Part shown: in pieces, positions 41,689-50,371 of the stretch
Layout of the letters: each line of letters opens with the position of its first letter
How positions within the stretch are numbered: the stretch's first letter is position 1
From: Palsa-1447 sp964509885
GTDB taxonomy: Bacteria; Verrucomicrobiota; Verrucomicrobiia; Opitutales; Opitutaceae
Direction: 5' to 3'
NCBI GenBank assembly: GCA_964509885.1
Contig: CAZDZL010000002.1
Span: 62,001-126,000, forward strand
DNA length: 64,000 bases
The notes under the pieces: model-generated
The model's database searches: none
Seen by the model: the letters and a program-made list of their open reading frames with translations, nothing else
Told to the model about the DNA's origin: nothing
Program-made: the position numbers and the translations under genes

Positions 41689-42399
41689 TCAGGCCGCCGG
41701 CTGGGGCTTGCTGACAAAGCGGTAGCCGACGCTCGTCTCGGTCTGGAAATGCCCGGCCGAGTCCACCTCGTCGCCGAGCTTCTTGCGGATCTGCATCATG
41801 TAATAGCGCAGGTAGTTGGTGTTCTCCCGCGCATGGGGCCCCCAGATCTCGTTCAGGATGTGCTGGTGCGTGAGCAGCTTGTCGCGGTTCATGATGAACA
41901 TGCGCAGCACCTTGAATTCCTGGGCCGTGAGCTTGACGGGCTGGCCATTGCGAAGGACCCGCCTCTGCTCGAGGTCCACCTGGATCGGCCCGAACTGGAA
42001 GTTGTTGCCGGGCGCCGCCGCCGTGCCGACGCGACGCAGCAGCGCGCGCATCCTGGCCAGCAGCTCCCCCCCGCTGAAGGGCTTGGTCAGGTAGTCGTCG
42101 GCTCCCGCGTCCAGCGCTGCGATCTTTCCCGTCTCGTTGTCCTGCACGGAGAGGATCAGCACGGGCACGGGGCAGATGACGCGCAGGGCCCTCAGCACCT
42201 CGGTCCCGTGCGTGTCCGGCAGCCCCAGGTCCAGGACCACAAGGTCGGGGGCCTGGAGCGCGACCTCGCCCAGCGCGACCCGGCCCGACTCCGCCTCCCT
42301 CACTTCATAGCCGGCCTCCTCAAGGGCGTAGCGGAGCAGCCGCCGGATCTGCTCCTCGTCGTCGACGACCAGGATATTCGACTTGGGCTCCTTCTTCAT
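41689..42399 (-). CDS. KdpE-like OmpR-family response regulator (second copy)
   Basis: A 236-residue regulator with VVDDEEQIRRLLRYAL, phospho-acceptor D57 in VVLDLGLPDTHG, and the KdpE-like winged helix (VKLTAQEFKVLRMFIMNRDKLLTHQHILNEIWGP). It overlaps its kinase by 4 bp. It resembles the regulator at 34461 closely in length and layout. Confidence 0.93.
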   Translation of the reverse strand: MKKEPKSNILVVDDEEQIRRLLRYALEEAGYEVREAESGRVALGEVALQAPDLVVLDLGLPDTHGTEVLRALRVICPVPVLILSVQDNETGKIAALDAGADDYLTKPFSGGELLARMRALLRRVGTAAAPGNNFQFGPIQVDLEQRRVLRNGQPVKLTAQEFKVLRMFIMNRDKLLTHQHILNEIWGPHARENTNYLRYYMMQIRKKLGDEVDSAGHFQTETSVGYRFVSKPQPAA

Positions 42400-43457
42400 C
42401 CGACGGGAACGGGCGCCTGCTCGTCGTTGGGGAGGGACAGGGTGAACCGCGCGCCGCCCCCAGGCGCCGTGTCGACCGAGACCTCACCGCCCTGGGCGCG
42501 CATGAAGCCCCGCACGATGGACAGTCCCAGGCCGAGGCCGCCCTTGCGGGCCAGGGGCCCGCGGGTGAACTTCTCAAAAATGGCCTCCCGGATTTCCACG
42601 GGCACGCCCGGGCCGGTGTCGGTCACGACGATGTGGATTTGTTTGGGTTTGGCCTTCACCGCAGCGCTCACCCGGATCTTGGATTCGGGTGGAGTGTGTA
42701 GGGCCGCATTGGCCAGGAGCTGGGCGATCGCCTGCTCCAGCAACGCGGCATCGGCCCTGAATATCGGCATATCCGAGGGAATTTCAATCTCAAGCGCATG
42801 GTCGCCTATCCGGGAACCGACCGCTCGCCGGGCGGAGGCGACGACCTCATGGCACTCGCACCAGTCCATCCTCGGCCTCAGGACGCCCGATTCGAGCCGG
42901 TTCTGGCTGAGGAGGTTGCCGACGAGCCTGTCGAGGCGGTCGGTCGCGATCTGCAGCTCGACGACCACCCTGTTCCTCTTCTCGGCATCGTGTGTTTCGA
43001 GCTGCTCGATCGCCGACCGGAAGACCGCAAGCGGCGTCATCATCTCATGCGACACGCTGTCGAGCAGCGTCTGGTGCATCCGTTCCGACTCGGCCAGGAG
43101 GCCCGCCCTGTAGAGCTCGGCGCGGAGCGCCGACAGCTGGCTGCCGATGAGCGCGACCGCAAAGTAGGTCGTGAGCAGCAGGCCCTCGTCGAAATGGATT
43201 CCCGCAAACGAGAGCTTTGGCGGCACGAAGAAGAAATCCCAGGCCATCGCGCCCGCGACAGCCGCGGCAAGCGCGGGCCACCGGCCAATGCTCAGGCTGA
43301 GCGCGATGATCGCCAGAAGGTAGACGTAGCCCAGGGCATGGTAGCTGAGCGGCGCGTACGACCCGGCGACGGTCACGAGGACCATCACTCCCGCGACCAG
43401 GGAATAGTCCCTTAGGGCGCCGTGGGGGCGCCCAGGGGTGGGCTTGGGGTCGGGCAT
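42396..43457 (-). CDS. Short KdpD-like sensor histidine kinase (DUF4118 + HisKA + HATPase)
   Basis: A 353-residue kinase. Four membrane segments of the DUF4118 type (about 18-108, with MAWDFFFVPPKLSFAGIHFDEGLLL) lead straight to the HisKA helix with H137 in LLDSVSHEMMTPLAV; no GAF domain is present. N-box LEQAIAQLLANAALH and G-box GGLGLGLSIVRGFMRAQGG follow. It lacks the KdpD and USP domains. Together with the pair at 32905-35150 it flanks the ammonium cassette. Confidence 0.92.
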   Translation of the reverse strand: MPDPKPTPGRPHGALRDYSLVAGVMVLVTVAGSYAPLSYHALGYVYLLAIIALSLSIGRWPALAAAVAGAMAWDFFFVPPKLSFAGIHFDEGLLLTTYFAVALIGSQLSALRAELYRAGLLAESERMHQTLLDSVSHEMMTPLAVFRSAIEQLETHDAEKRNRVVVELQIATDRLDRLVGNLLSQNRLESGVLRPRMDWCECHEVVASARRAVGSRIGDHALEIEIPSDMPIFRADAALLEQAIAQLLANAALHTPPESKIRVSAAVKAKPKQIHIVVTDTGPGVPVEIREAIFEKFTRGPLARKGGLGLGLSIVRGFMRAQGGEVSVDTAPGGGARFTLSLPNDEQAPVPVG

Positions 43458-43977
43458 GCGTCAATATCCCACAAAGCATTGGCCATTCCAAGGGCGCCCT
43501 TTTTTGGGACCCTTGCCGCAAAAGGGCTGCGTGTGGCGCCTCGCAAACGGCTGATTCGTTAGATAATAGCGAAAACCCTGCTAAAACTACGTCAACCTGC
43601 GGCTGCGCGGACCACGGTCATTGACGATTCTCTCACACGGCCCGAAAAACGGAATAGCAGGACTCATCGAGATCCCTTCCCGAAACCGGAGGGGCGATTT
43701 GTGGGCCCCTGCAGGCCACCCTGCACGAATTCGTTCCCCCCGGAAGTTTGTCGTGCAGGGTGGTTCCCTTTTAGGAGCTCCCCCCAGATGTAGCTGCTGT
43801 CCCGACCCTGGGCGGCCCGGGCCCCGGCGTCAAAAGGTAGAACTACGCATCCCGAAGGGGGCCCCGGGACGCGCCGCGGGCAGCTTGTGGTCTTGCCTGC
43901 CGGCCCGGGAAAAGCCTAACGTGCCGGCTCCCCCGCCTCGACCCCAACCGGACAGAAGGCCCCCCGGGCCACGACGA
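43458..43977. other. Intergenic region with long leader hairpin before the S9 gene
   Basis: A 520-bp region between divergent genes. A GATAAT box at 43562-43567 may be a plus-strand -10, with a poor -35. A large hairpin lies at 43716-43763. The remaining 210 bp to the ATG are GC-rich with no clear gene. Confidence 0.45.
43716..43763 (+). terminator. Leader hairpin (attenuator or small-RNA terminator)
   Basis: Perfect 13-bp stem CCACCCTGCACGA (43716-43728) with TCGTGCAGGGTGG (43751-43763), a 22-nt loop and then TTCCCTTTTA. It would end a plus-strand transcript before the S9 gene, so it may be an attenuator or the end of a short RNA starting near 43575. Confidence 0.5.
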
Positions 43978-45957
43978 ATGAAACTCACCCCCTGCGCCGC
44001 CCTTGCCCTGACCTGCCTCGCCGCCGCCCCGCTCAAGGCCACCGAGTTCTCGGAGCTCAAGCGGACCACGCCCGTGGCTCCGACCGAGCAGATTCCCGTC
44101 ATCGATTTCTTCCGGCCGTCGCAGTTCCAGAACCCCATGCTCAACTACGCGGGGACGCACATCGCGGCGATCGTGTCGGACACGACCGACCACACCAGCC
44201 TCTACGTTTTCGACAGGACGAACAAGACCGTCGACGGCATCGGCTCCCGGGGTGACAACGACATCACGAGCTTCACCTGGCTGGGCGACAAGCGCCTCGT
44301 GTACGTGGAGAGCTTCGCGAAGCTGGGCGGGACCACGCTCCACGTCGGCGAGGCTGGCAACCTCTCCAATTCGGTCCCGTTGTTCCGGAATGTCGGTGTC
44401 AGCGTGTTCGCGGTTCCCCCCGCGGACAGGTCGCACCCGCTGGCCAACCTGTTTGCGGACGGGATCAACACCGGGCACTTCGACGACGCGGTGACCATCG
44501 ACACGGCGATCATGTCCGACAACTCCGGGGTCCCGGTGAGCGACGCGGACGCCAACGTGAAGCGCATCCTCGTGCGCTACCCGGAGATGAGGACGGACCA
44601 CGGATTCGACCAGGGCTTTTTCGCTGACAAGAACGGTTCACTTTCGTTCGGCCTGACGCAGCAGGACGGCGTCTTCACGCTGCACAAGCTCGTCGGGGAC
44701 AACTGGGTCAACTGCCCCGAGGACCTGGATGAAATCGAGTTCGAGGGGGCCGGCGACAACCCGGGTGAGATCGCAGTCCTGGGCCCCAGGGACGGCAAGG
44801 CGCCGAGGCCGCTCGAGTTCATGGACGCCCTTTCGGGCAAGCCCGGCGACGTCCTCCTGCAGGACAAGTCGTACGACTTCAACGGCTGGCTCTTCCGCGA
44901 CCCCGCCTCCCACAACATCGTCGGGGCGATCTACAACAAGGCCGCGCCCGCGGTGGTGTGGTTCACCGAGGCGTACCGCGACCTCCAGAAGCTCATCGAC
45001 GGCCTTTTCCCGGGGCAGGTCGTGCGCATCGTGGGCCTCGACGACTCAGGCAAGATCGTCCTCATCAGCTCGGGCTCGGACCGGCAGCCCGTTGTCTACA
45101 GCTGGGTGGACCTGGAGAAGCACTCGAGCGGGCTCGTCCAGAGCTCAGCGCCCTGGATCGATCCCAAGCGCATGCGGCCCATGGGGGTGATCAAGTACAA
45201 GACCGCGGAGGGAAGGTCGCTTGACGCCTACATCACGCTGCCCTCGGGAGCCACCAAGACCAACCTTCCGCCGCTCGTCGTGCTGCCGCACCCCTTCATC
45301 GGGGGGCGCAGCACGTGGGAGTACAATGCGGAGGTCCAGTTCCTCGCGAGCCGCGGCTACGCGGTGCTCCAGCCCAACTACCGGGGCTCGGCGGGATACG
45401 GTTGGATGTTCCCGGAGCAGGACGAATATGAGTTCCGCAAGATGAGCGACGACGTGACGCGCGCGACGAAGACGGCGCTCGCCATGGGTCTCGGCGATCC
45501 CAAGCGGGTAGCGATCATGGGAACCTCCTTCGGCGGCTACCTGGCGCTCTCGGGCGCGGCCTATGACCCCGGCCTCTACAAGTGCGCGGTCTCGATCTCC
45601 TCCTTTTACGACTGGGGAAAGTACATCAAGGAGGACAAATACCAGCAGTACTCCGACGCCAACTACGCGCGCTACCTCAGGAAGCTAGGGGACCCCGGCA
45701 AGGACCCGCAGAAGTTCGACGACATCGCTCCCCTGCGCCACGCGGACCGGGTCACGTCGGCCACCTTCATCGCCTGGGGCGAGTACGACAATCCCGAGCT
45801 GATCAGCCAGTCCAGGGACATGGCGTCGTCCGTCGAGCGCAACCACGTCCAGACCGAGACGATGTCCTTCCTCGACGAGGGCAACGGCGTGCGCCACCTC
45901 GCCCACAAGCTGGACCTCTACTCGCACATCGAGGCCTTCCTCTCGAAGAACCTCTAG
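43978..45957 (+). CDS. S9 family peptidase (prolyl oligopeptidase type), secreted
   Basis: A 659-residue protein from ATG 43978 (MKLTPCAALALTCLAA) with a signal peptide. A beta-propeller of about 370 residues precedes an alpha/beta-hydrolase domain (LASRGYAVLQPNYRGSAGYG). Nucleophile S517 is intact in MGTSFGGYLAL, and the Asp is likely in WGEYDNPELISQS. The usual catalytic-His motif EGHG reads EGNG here (FLDEGNGVRHLAHK), with a His three residues on that might replace it. It shares the C-terminal FLSKNL ending style with the Ser-less paralogue at 15098. Probably a periplasmic dipeptidyl or oligopeptidase; activity uncertain because of the His motif. Confidence 0.87.
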   Translation: MKLTPCAALALTCLAAAPLKATEFSELKRTTPVAPTEQIPVIDFFRPSQFQNPMLNYAGTHIAAIVSDTTDHTSLYVFDRTNKTVDGIGSRGDNDITSFTWLGDKRLVYVESFAKLGGTTLHVGEAGNLSNSVPLFRNVGVSVFAVPPADRSHPLANLFADGINTGHFDDAVTIDTAIMSDNSGVPVSDADANVKRILVRYPEMRTDHGFDQGFFADKNGSLSFGLTQQDGVFTLHKLVGDNWVNCPEDLDEIEFEGAGDNPGEIAVLGPRDGKAPRPLEFMDALSGKPGDVLLQDKSYDFNGWLFRDPASHNIVGAIYNKAAPAVVWFTEAYRDLQKLIDGLFPGQVVRIVGLDDSGKIVLISSGSDRQPVVYSWVDLEKHSSGLVQSSAPWIDPKRMRPMGVIKYKTAEGRSLDAYITLPSGATKTNLPPLVVLPHPFIGGRSTWEYNAEVQFLASRGYAVLQPNYRGSAGYGWMFPEQDEYEFRKMSDDVTRATKTALAMGLGDPKRVAIMGTSFGGYLALSGAAYDPGLYKCAVSISSFYDWGKYIKEDKYQQYSDANYARYLRKLGDPGKDPQKFDDIAPLRHADRVTSATFIAWGEYDNPELISQSRDMASSVERNHVQTETMSFLDEGNGVRHLAHKLDLYSHIEAFLSKNL

Positions 45958-45978
45958 CCCCGGGACCCGGGGGCGGGT

Positions 45979-46890
45979 CTACGGCATCTTGCCCGCGCGC
46001 AGGGTCACCAGGGCGCAGACCTTCGGGACGTACATGCGCGTCTCGGCCGGCAGGGCGGACGAGACGCCGGCAAAGTCGCTGGCGCCGCGCGAGGCCAGCA
46101 GCCGGCCCACGCGGCCCTCGCCGGCGTTGTAGGCGGCGAGCACCAGCGGCCAGGAGCCGAACCGGGCGAAAAGGGTGTGCAGGTAGCGGGCGGCGGCGCG
46201 CGCCGACTTCTCCGGGTCCGCCCGGTCGTCCGGCAGGAAGGTGGAGAGGCCCAGCGCGTGCGCCGTGTCGGGCATCAGCTGGAACAGCCCCTTCGCGCCG
46301 GCGGGGCTGCGGGCCGACGGGTTCAGGTTCGACTCGACCTCGGCGATCCAGGCGAGCTGCGCCGGCACTCCCTCCGCCCCGAACGCGGCCCTCAGGAGGG
46401 GCATGAGCGCCGCGGCCTCCGCCGGCACGGGGCGGTTTCGCTCGCGGCTCATCCAGAGGTCGAAGAGCGGAACCTGCGGCAGCGCCGCGCCGGTCCCCGG
46501 CAGGGCGGGCGCGTGCGCCCGGGCCACCGCCTGCTTTGCGGCCTCAATCTCGTCGATGCGAAGCTCCAGCCAGTCCGCGTAGTCCCCGTAGCCGGGAAGC
46601 GCCCGCAATGCGACGAGCGCGGCTTGCGCCTGGGGCTCAAATGTCGCGAGCTCGTCGAGCGAGTTGTTGTCGAGCGCGTGCTGCAGGCGGGCGGCGAACT
46701 TGTCCCACTCCTCCTTCGACGGAAACTCATACTGGTCCTTGACCTCGGGCGGCGCGTATTGGTCGAAGAGCTGCTGGCCCACGGCGTAGAGGTCGTCCGT
46801 GCTCAGGGTGGGGGAGGGCGACGGCGTCGGCGCCTGCGCGGCCGCCGAGAGCGCGCAAAAGGTCAGGCAGGGTATCCAGGACGGGCGCAT
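45979..46890 (-). CDS. Lytic transglycosylase (SLT domain)
   Basis: A 303-residue protein with a signal peptide (about 1-19). The C-terminal SLT domain (about 165-300) has catalytic E186 in IAEVESNLNPSARS, then AGAKGLFQLMPDTA and AAYNAGEGRVGRLL. It cleaves peptidoglycan glycan strands in the periplasm. The N-terminal helical part (about 30-150) is not a known domain to me. No LysM repeats. Convergent with the S9 gene. Confidence 0.93.
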   Translation of the reverse strand: MRPSWIPCLTFCALSAAAQAPTPSPSPTLSTDDLYAVGQQLFDQYAPPEVKDQYEFPSKEEWDKFAARLQHALDNNSLDELATFEPQAQAALVALRALPGYGDYADWLELRIDEIEAAKQAVARAHAPALPGTGAALPQVPLFDLWMSRERNRPVPAEAAALMPLLRAAFGAEGVPAQLAWIAEVESNLNPSARSPAGAKGLFQLMPDTAHALGLSTFLPDDRADPEKSARAAARYLHTLFARFGSWPLVLAAYNAGEGRVGRLLASRGASDFAGVSSALPAETRMYVPKVCALVTLRAGKMP

Positions 46891-47051
46891 GGCACCGGCA
46901 GCCTGCCGGGGAATTGGCGGCGGTACGAGCCTGGTCGCGTCGCCCTCTGTCGGCCTAGGCGGCGCTCGCCGAGGCAGGGAAGCGGGCCGGCTTTAACGAT
47001 TTCTCAACGGTTTTGCGGCCACTCTTAATTAGGCGCAGCGCCCCTGCGGAC

Positions 47052-47057
47052 TATAAT
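47052..47057 (+). promoter_or_regulatory. Sigma-70 -10 box TATAAT before a small membrane protein
   Basis: A perfect TATAAT in GC-rich DNA, with a weak -35 (TTAGGC, 17 bp upstream). It implies a start near 47064 and rules out the in-frame ATG at 47056 as the translation start. Confidence 0.5.
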
Positions 47058-47106
47058 GGGGCGCCTTCAACCCCGTGCCCGGACCCAGGATGCGAATCCG
47101 ATACCC

Positions 47107-47526
47107 GTGAACACAAACAGGACCGCGCCCTGCCATTTCGAGTTCTGCTTCCCGAGGATGGACACGCTGCTGCTGGTGGAGGTGGAGGGGCGCGATGTCA
47201 CCATTCGCGCGACGCGCGACACGTTCACCGAGCGGCAGAAGGACTTCTTCGTCCGCGAGCTCGCCGCCGAGGGCTTCATCCCGGAGGAGGCGCAGTGGTT
47301 CCGGGCCGAGGGGCCGAATTCGTGGCAGCAGGGCGTCCAGTGGCTGGTCGACTTCTCATGGCTCGAGATCGACCAGGCCGTGGTCGCCCGGACACGCCGG
47401 TGGATGCAGTCGGTCATCGCGCTGGCCTTCGTGTCCTCGGTTCTCCTGGTCGGGTTGGCCGCGACGGGCCACCTCGGCAACAGTCTTCCCGAGCCGCTGT
47501 CCCGCCACCCCCACGCCGTGCGCTGA
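47107..47526 (+). CDS. Small protein with C-terminal membrane helix, function unknown
   Basis: About 139 residues from GTG 47107 (MNTNRTAPCHFEF); ATG 47158 (MDTLLLVEVEGRD) is an alternative with CGAGG just upstream. An alpha/beta N-terminal part of about 90 residues (VTIRATRDTFTERQKDFFVRELA) is followed by one membrane helix (SVIALAFVSSVLLVGLAATG). Tail-anchored look. No family recognised. Confidence 0.65.
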   Translation: MNTNRTAPCHFEFCFPRMDTLLLVEVEGRDVTIRATRDTFTERQKDFFVRELAAEGFIPEEAQWFRAEGPNSWQQGVQWLVDFSWLEIDQAVVARTRRWMQSVIALAFVSSVLLVGLAATGHLGNSLPEPLSRHPHAVR

Positions 47527-47655
47527 GCGGCGCCCGGTGACGGTCCCGTGGCTCTTGTCCCGGCATTTCGGCTTCGGCAGCCGGCACCGCCCGCGAGCCC
47601 CTTTCACCCTCCACCGGCCGTTCGCGAATCCGCGGTTTTTCGTTTAAGATGGGCG

Positions 47656-48690
47656 ATGCAAATTGGCATAGACAGCTTCGCATCCTCAGTCCCCGACCCG
47701 GCCACCGGCGTCACGCTCAGCCACGCCGAGCGGATGAAAAACCTCCTGGCCGAGATCGAGCTGGCCGACCAGGTGGGCCTCGACGTGTTCGGGATTGGGG
47801 AGCACCACAGGCGCGAATTCCTCGACGCGTCGCCGGCGGTCATCCTCGCGGCCGCGGCGGCCCGCACGAGCCGCATCCGACTGACCAGCGCCGTGAAGGT
47901 CCTGAGCGCCGACGACCCGGTGAGGGTCTTCCAGGACTTCGCCACGCTCGACCTGATCTCGCAGGGCAGGGCCGAGATCGTGGTCGGCCGCGGCTCGTTC
48001 ATCGAGTCGTTCCCCCTCTTCGGCCTCGCGCTCGATGACTACGACGAGCTCTTCGCCGAAAAGCTCGACCTCCTCCTCAAGATCCGGGCGAGCGAGCGCG
48101 TCACGTGGTCGGGCAAGCACCGGGCGGCCCTGACGGGGCAGGGCGTCTACCCGCGGCCGTTCCAGGACCGCCTTCCCATCTGGCTCGGGGTGGGGGGCAC
48201 CCCGCAGTCCTTCGTCCGCGCGGGCGAGCTCGGGCTCCCGCTCATGGTGGCGATCATCGGCGGCGAGCCGCACCGCTTCCGTCCGCTGGTCGACCTCTAC
48301 CGTGAGGCCGGCCGCCTCGCGGGGCATCCCGCGGAGCGCCTCACGGTCGGCGTGCACGCGATCGGGTTCGCCGGGGACACGACGAAGGCGGCGGCGGACG
48401 ACTTCTATCCCGGCTTCGCCCAGACCTTCACGAAGATCGGAAGGGAGCGCGGCTGGCCCGCCACGACCCGGGCCCAGTTCGACGCCACGCGCGGGCCGAC
48501 GGGCGCCTACGTGATCGGCGACGCCCAGACCATCGCCGAGAAGATCCTCCACGTGAACAAGGCCCTGGGCGGCATCTCGCGGATCACCTTCCAGATGAGC
48601 GTGGCGACCATGCCGCACGCGAAGATGGCGCGGTCCATAGAGATCCTCGGGCGGGACGTCGCGCCCCTGGTCTCAAGGGCGCTTGCCTGA
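47656..48690 (+). CDS. LLM-class flavin-dependent oxidoreductase (luciferase-like)
   Basis: A 344-residue luciferase-like monooxygenase from ATG 47656 (MQIGIDSFASSVPD). Family features are GLDVFGIGEHHRREF, AAAAARTSRIRLTSAVKVLSADDPVRVFQDFATLDLISQGRAEIVVGRGSF-type segments near residues 45-120, and GVGGTPQSFVRAGELGLPL. It uses reduced FMN or F420 and oxygen or an alcohol; the substrate is not predictable. It stands alone, convergent with the beta-propeller gene. Confidence 0.9.
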   Translation: MQIGIDSFASSVPDPATGVTLSHAERMKNLLAEIELADQVGLDVFGIGEHHRREFLDASPAVILAAAAARTSRIRLTSAVKVLSADDPVRVFQDFATLDLISQGRAEIVVGRGSFIESFPLFGLALDDYDELFAEKLDLLLKIRASERVTWSGKHRAALTGQGVYPRPFQDRLPIWLGVGGTPQSFVRAGELGLPLMVAIIGGEPHRFRPLVDLYREAGRLAGHPAERLTVGVHAIGFAGDTTKAAADDFYPGFAQTFTKIGRERGWPATTRAQFDATRGPTGAYVIGDAQTIAEKILHVNKALGGISRITFQMSVATMPHAKMARSIEILGRDVAPLVSRALA

Positions 48691-48711
48691 GGCGCCCTCC
48701 GGCGGGCGGCG

Positions 48712-50196
48712 TCATCTCGCGCGGAGCGCGATGAGCTTCCCATCGAAGCCCGCGGCTATGACCGTGTCGCCGGCCAGGGCGAGCGAGCCCGCGTAGCCGC
48801 CAAAACCGTTTTCGGGCGCGGCGGCGGCGAGCACCTGCCACCTGGGCGCCCCGGTCAGGCGGTCGAGGGCCATGATGCCGCCGACATGGGCGATCACCGT
48901 GCCCTCCATGTTCTGCGCGACCGTGCCCGTGAACACGCTGTCCCGCGTGACGAGCGGCGTGCCCCAGTCCAAGCCGTGGACGGGGGTGGACCAGCGCGCC
49001 TTTCCCGTCACCGGGTCGATCGCGGTCACCCTGCTGAAATCCGACGCCCCGACATAGATGAGCCCGTCGACAAGCGCGGGCGTCGACTCGACCCACGAGA
49101 ACCAGTAGGAAAACCGCCACGCCGGCGACCCGTCCGCGAGGTTGAATCCGTAGAGCATGTAGTCGCGGCTGCCGACTATGAGAATCCCCCCGGCGACGAC
49201 CGGGGTCGTCACGACGCCGCCCCCTGTCCTCACCCTCAGGGTCTCCCTGCGGGCCTGCCTGTCGAGGAGGACGACGGAGCCGTCCATCGTGCCGAACATG
49301 AGCGTGCCGGCGCCGAGCAGGCCGACCCCGGAGTACACCGGGGCCCCCGCGTCATGCCTCCAGAGGACGGATCCCGTGGCCGCGTCGACCGCGTAGAGGC
49401 CCCCGTCGCCGGAGCCGCAGTAGACCACGCCGTCCAAGAGGAGCGGCGTGGCGCTGCGGTGGTTGAACGTCGGGTTGTCGGGCGCCTTGGCGCCCGCGAT
49501 CCCCTCGTGGAGCGGCGCGAGCCAGCGCAGCGAGCCGCGCGCACGGTCGAGCGCAATCAGGTTCTCCCGCGTGTCGAGCACGTAGACGGTCCCCGGCCCG
49601 ACGACGGCGCGCCCGTCGATGGGGTTCGCTCCCTTCCATGTCCAGACCGCGGTGCCGTCGCCGGCGTTCACCGCATGAAAGAGCCCGGCCTTCGTGCCGA
49701 GGTAGATCATGGTGCCGGCCACCACCGGCGGGGCCCAGGTGCCGGCGCCCATGTCGTAGCTCCAGAGCGGGGCGGGGCCGGGGGGAAGGCGCTGCGGGGC
49801 CGGCCTGGGCGGGAAGGCGCGCCCGCGGGCGAGGGCGACGGGAAGCCTGGCCTTTCCAAACGTCCCGCTGAGCCGGTCCCCTTCGAGCAGGAGCTCGAGG
49901 TCGAACGCCGGCGTGATGCGGTAGCGGCCGCCGCCCTCGGCCTCCACCGGTATTCCAAACTCCGCGGCGTAGGTGAACATGTCAGGGAAGTTCATCTTGA
50001 AGGCCAGCGCGCCGCCCTTCTCGCGGTGAAACTCCAGGCCGAAGTCGGCCACGGTTCCCTGGGGCGCCGTGATGGTCCCGAGCCAGGTGCCCTCGATCGG
50101 GTCCGCGCCCGCGGGGGCGCCGAGGCTGACGGCCGCGAGGGCGAACAGGGCGAGGAGCGGGCGCGCCGCGGCCGTTGGAATCGAACGCGTGTGCAT
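48712..50196 (-). CDS. Secreted PQQ-type (WD/quinoprotein-like) beta-propeller protein
   Basis: A 494-residue protein from ATG 50196 (MHTRSIPTAAARPL) with a signal peptide ending APAGA. An N-terminal domain of about 120 residues (GTWLGTITAPQGTVADFGLEF) precedes a seven- or eight-bladed propeller of PQQ repeats (LYAVDAATGSVLWRHD, VTAIDPVTGKARWSTPV, IMALDRLTGAPRWQV). No heme site and no alcohol-dehydrogenase active-site motif are seen, so a binding or assembly role is more likely than catalysis. Confidence 0.85.
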   Translation of the reverse strand: MHTRSIPTAAARPLLALFALAAVSLGAPAGADPIEGTWLGTITAPQGTVADFGLEFHREKGGALAFKMNFPDMFTYAAEFGIPVEAEGGGRYRITPAFDLELLLEGDRLSGTFGKARLPVALARGRAFPPRPAPQRLPPGPAPLWSYDMGAGTWAPPVVAGTMIYLGTKAGLFHAVNAGDGTAVWTWKGANPIDGRAVVGPGTVYVLDTRENLIALDRARGSLRWLAPLHEGIAGAKAPDNPTFNHRSATPLLLDGVVYCGSGDGGLYAVDAATGSVLWRHDAGAPVYSGVGLLGAGTLMFGTMDGSVVLLDRQARRETLRVRTGGGVVTTPVVAGGILIVGSRDYMLYGFNLADGSPAWRFSYWFSWVESTPALVDGLIYVGASDFSRVTAIDPVTGKARWSTPVHGLDWGTPLVTRDSVFTGTVAQNMEGTVIAHVGGIMALDRLTGAPRWQVLAAAAPENGFGGYAGSLALAGDTVIAAGFDGKLIALRAR

Positions 50197-50371
50197 ACCC
50201 GAGGGGATGACCGGCTCGCGTCCCGTTACAAATGCTCTGCGACGAACGGCTCGGGGCGGGGGACCGGCGGCGCCCCGCCGCGGACGAAAGGCGCCGCACC
50301 CACCGGATTGTTTGCACCCGCAGGATCCCCGGGTTGCCCGCGGCCCGACACCCATTTTCGGCTACCGCCGG

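Noticed and set aside
43485..43510. Terminator at palindrome AAGGGCGCCCTT followed by T-run
   Set aside because: No loop can form in a perfect 12-bp palindrome, and no plus-strand gene ends there.
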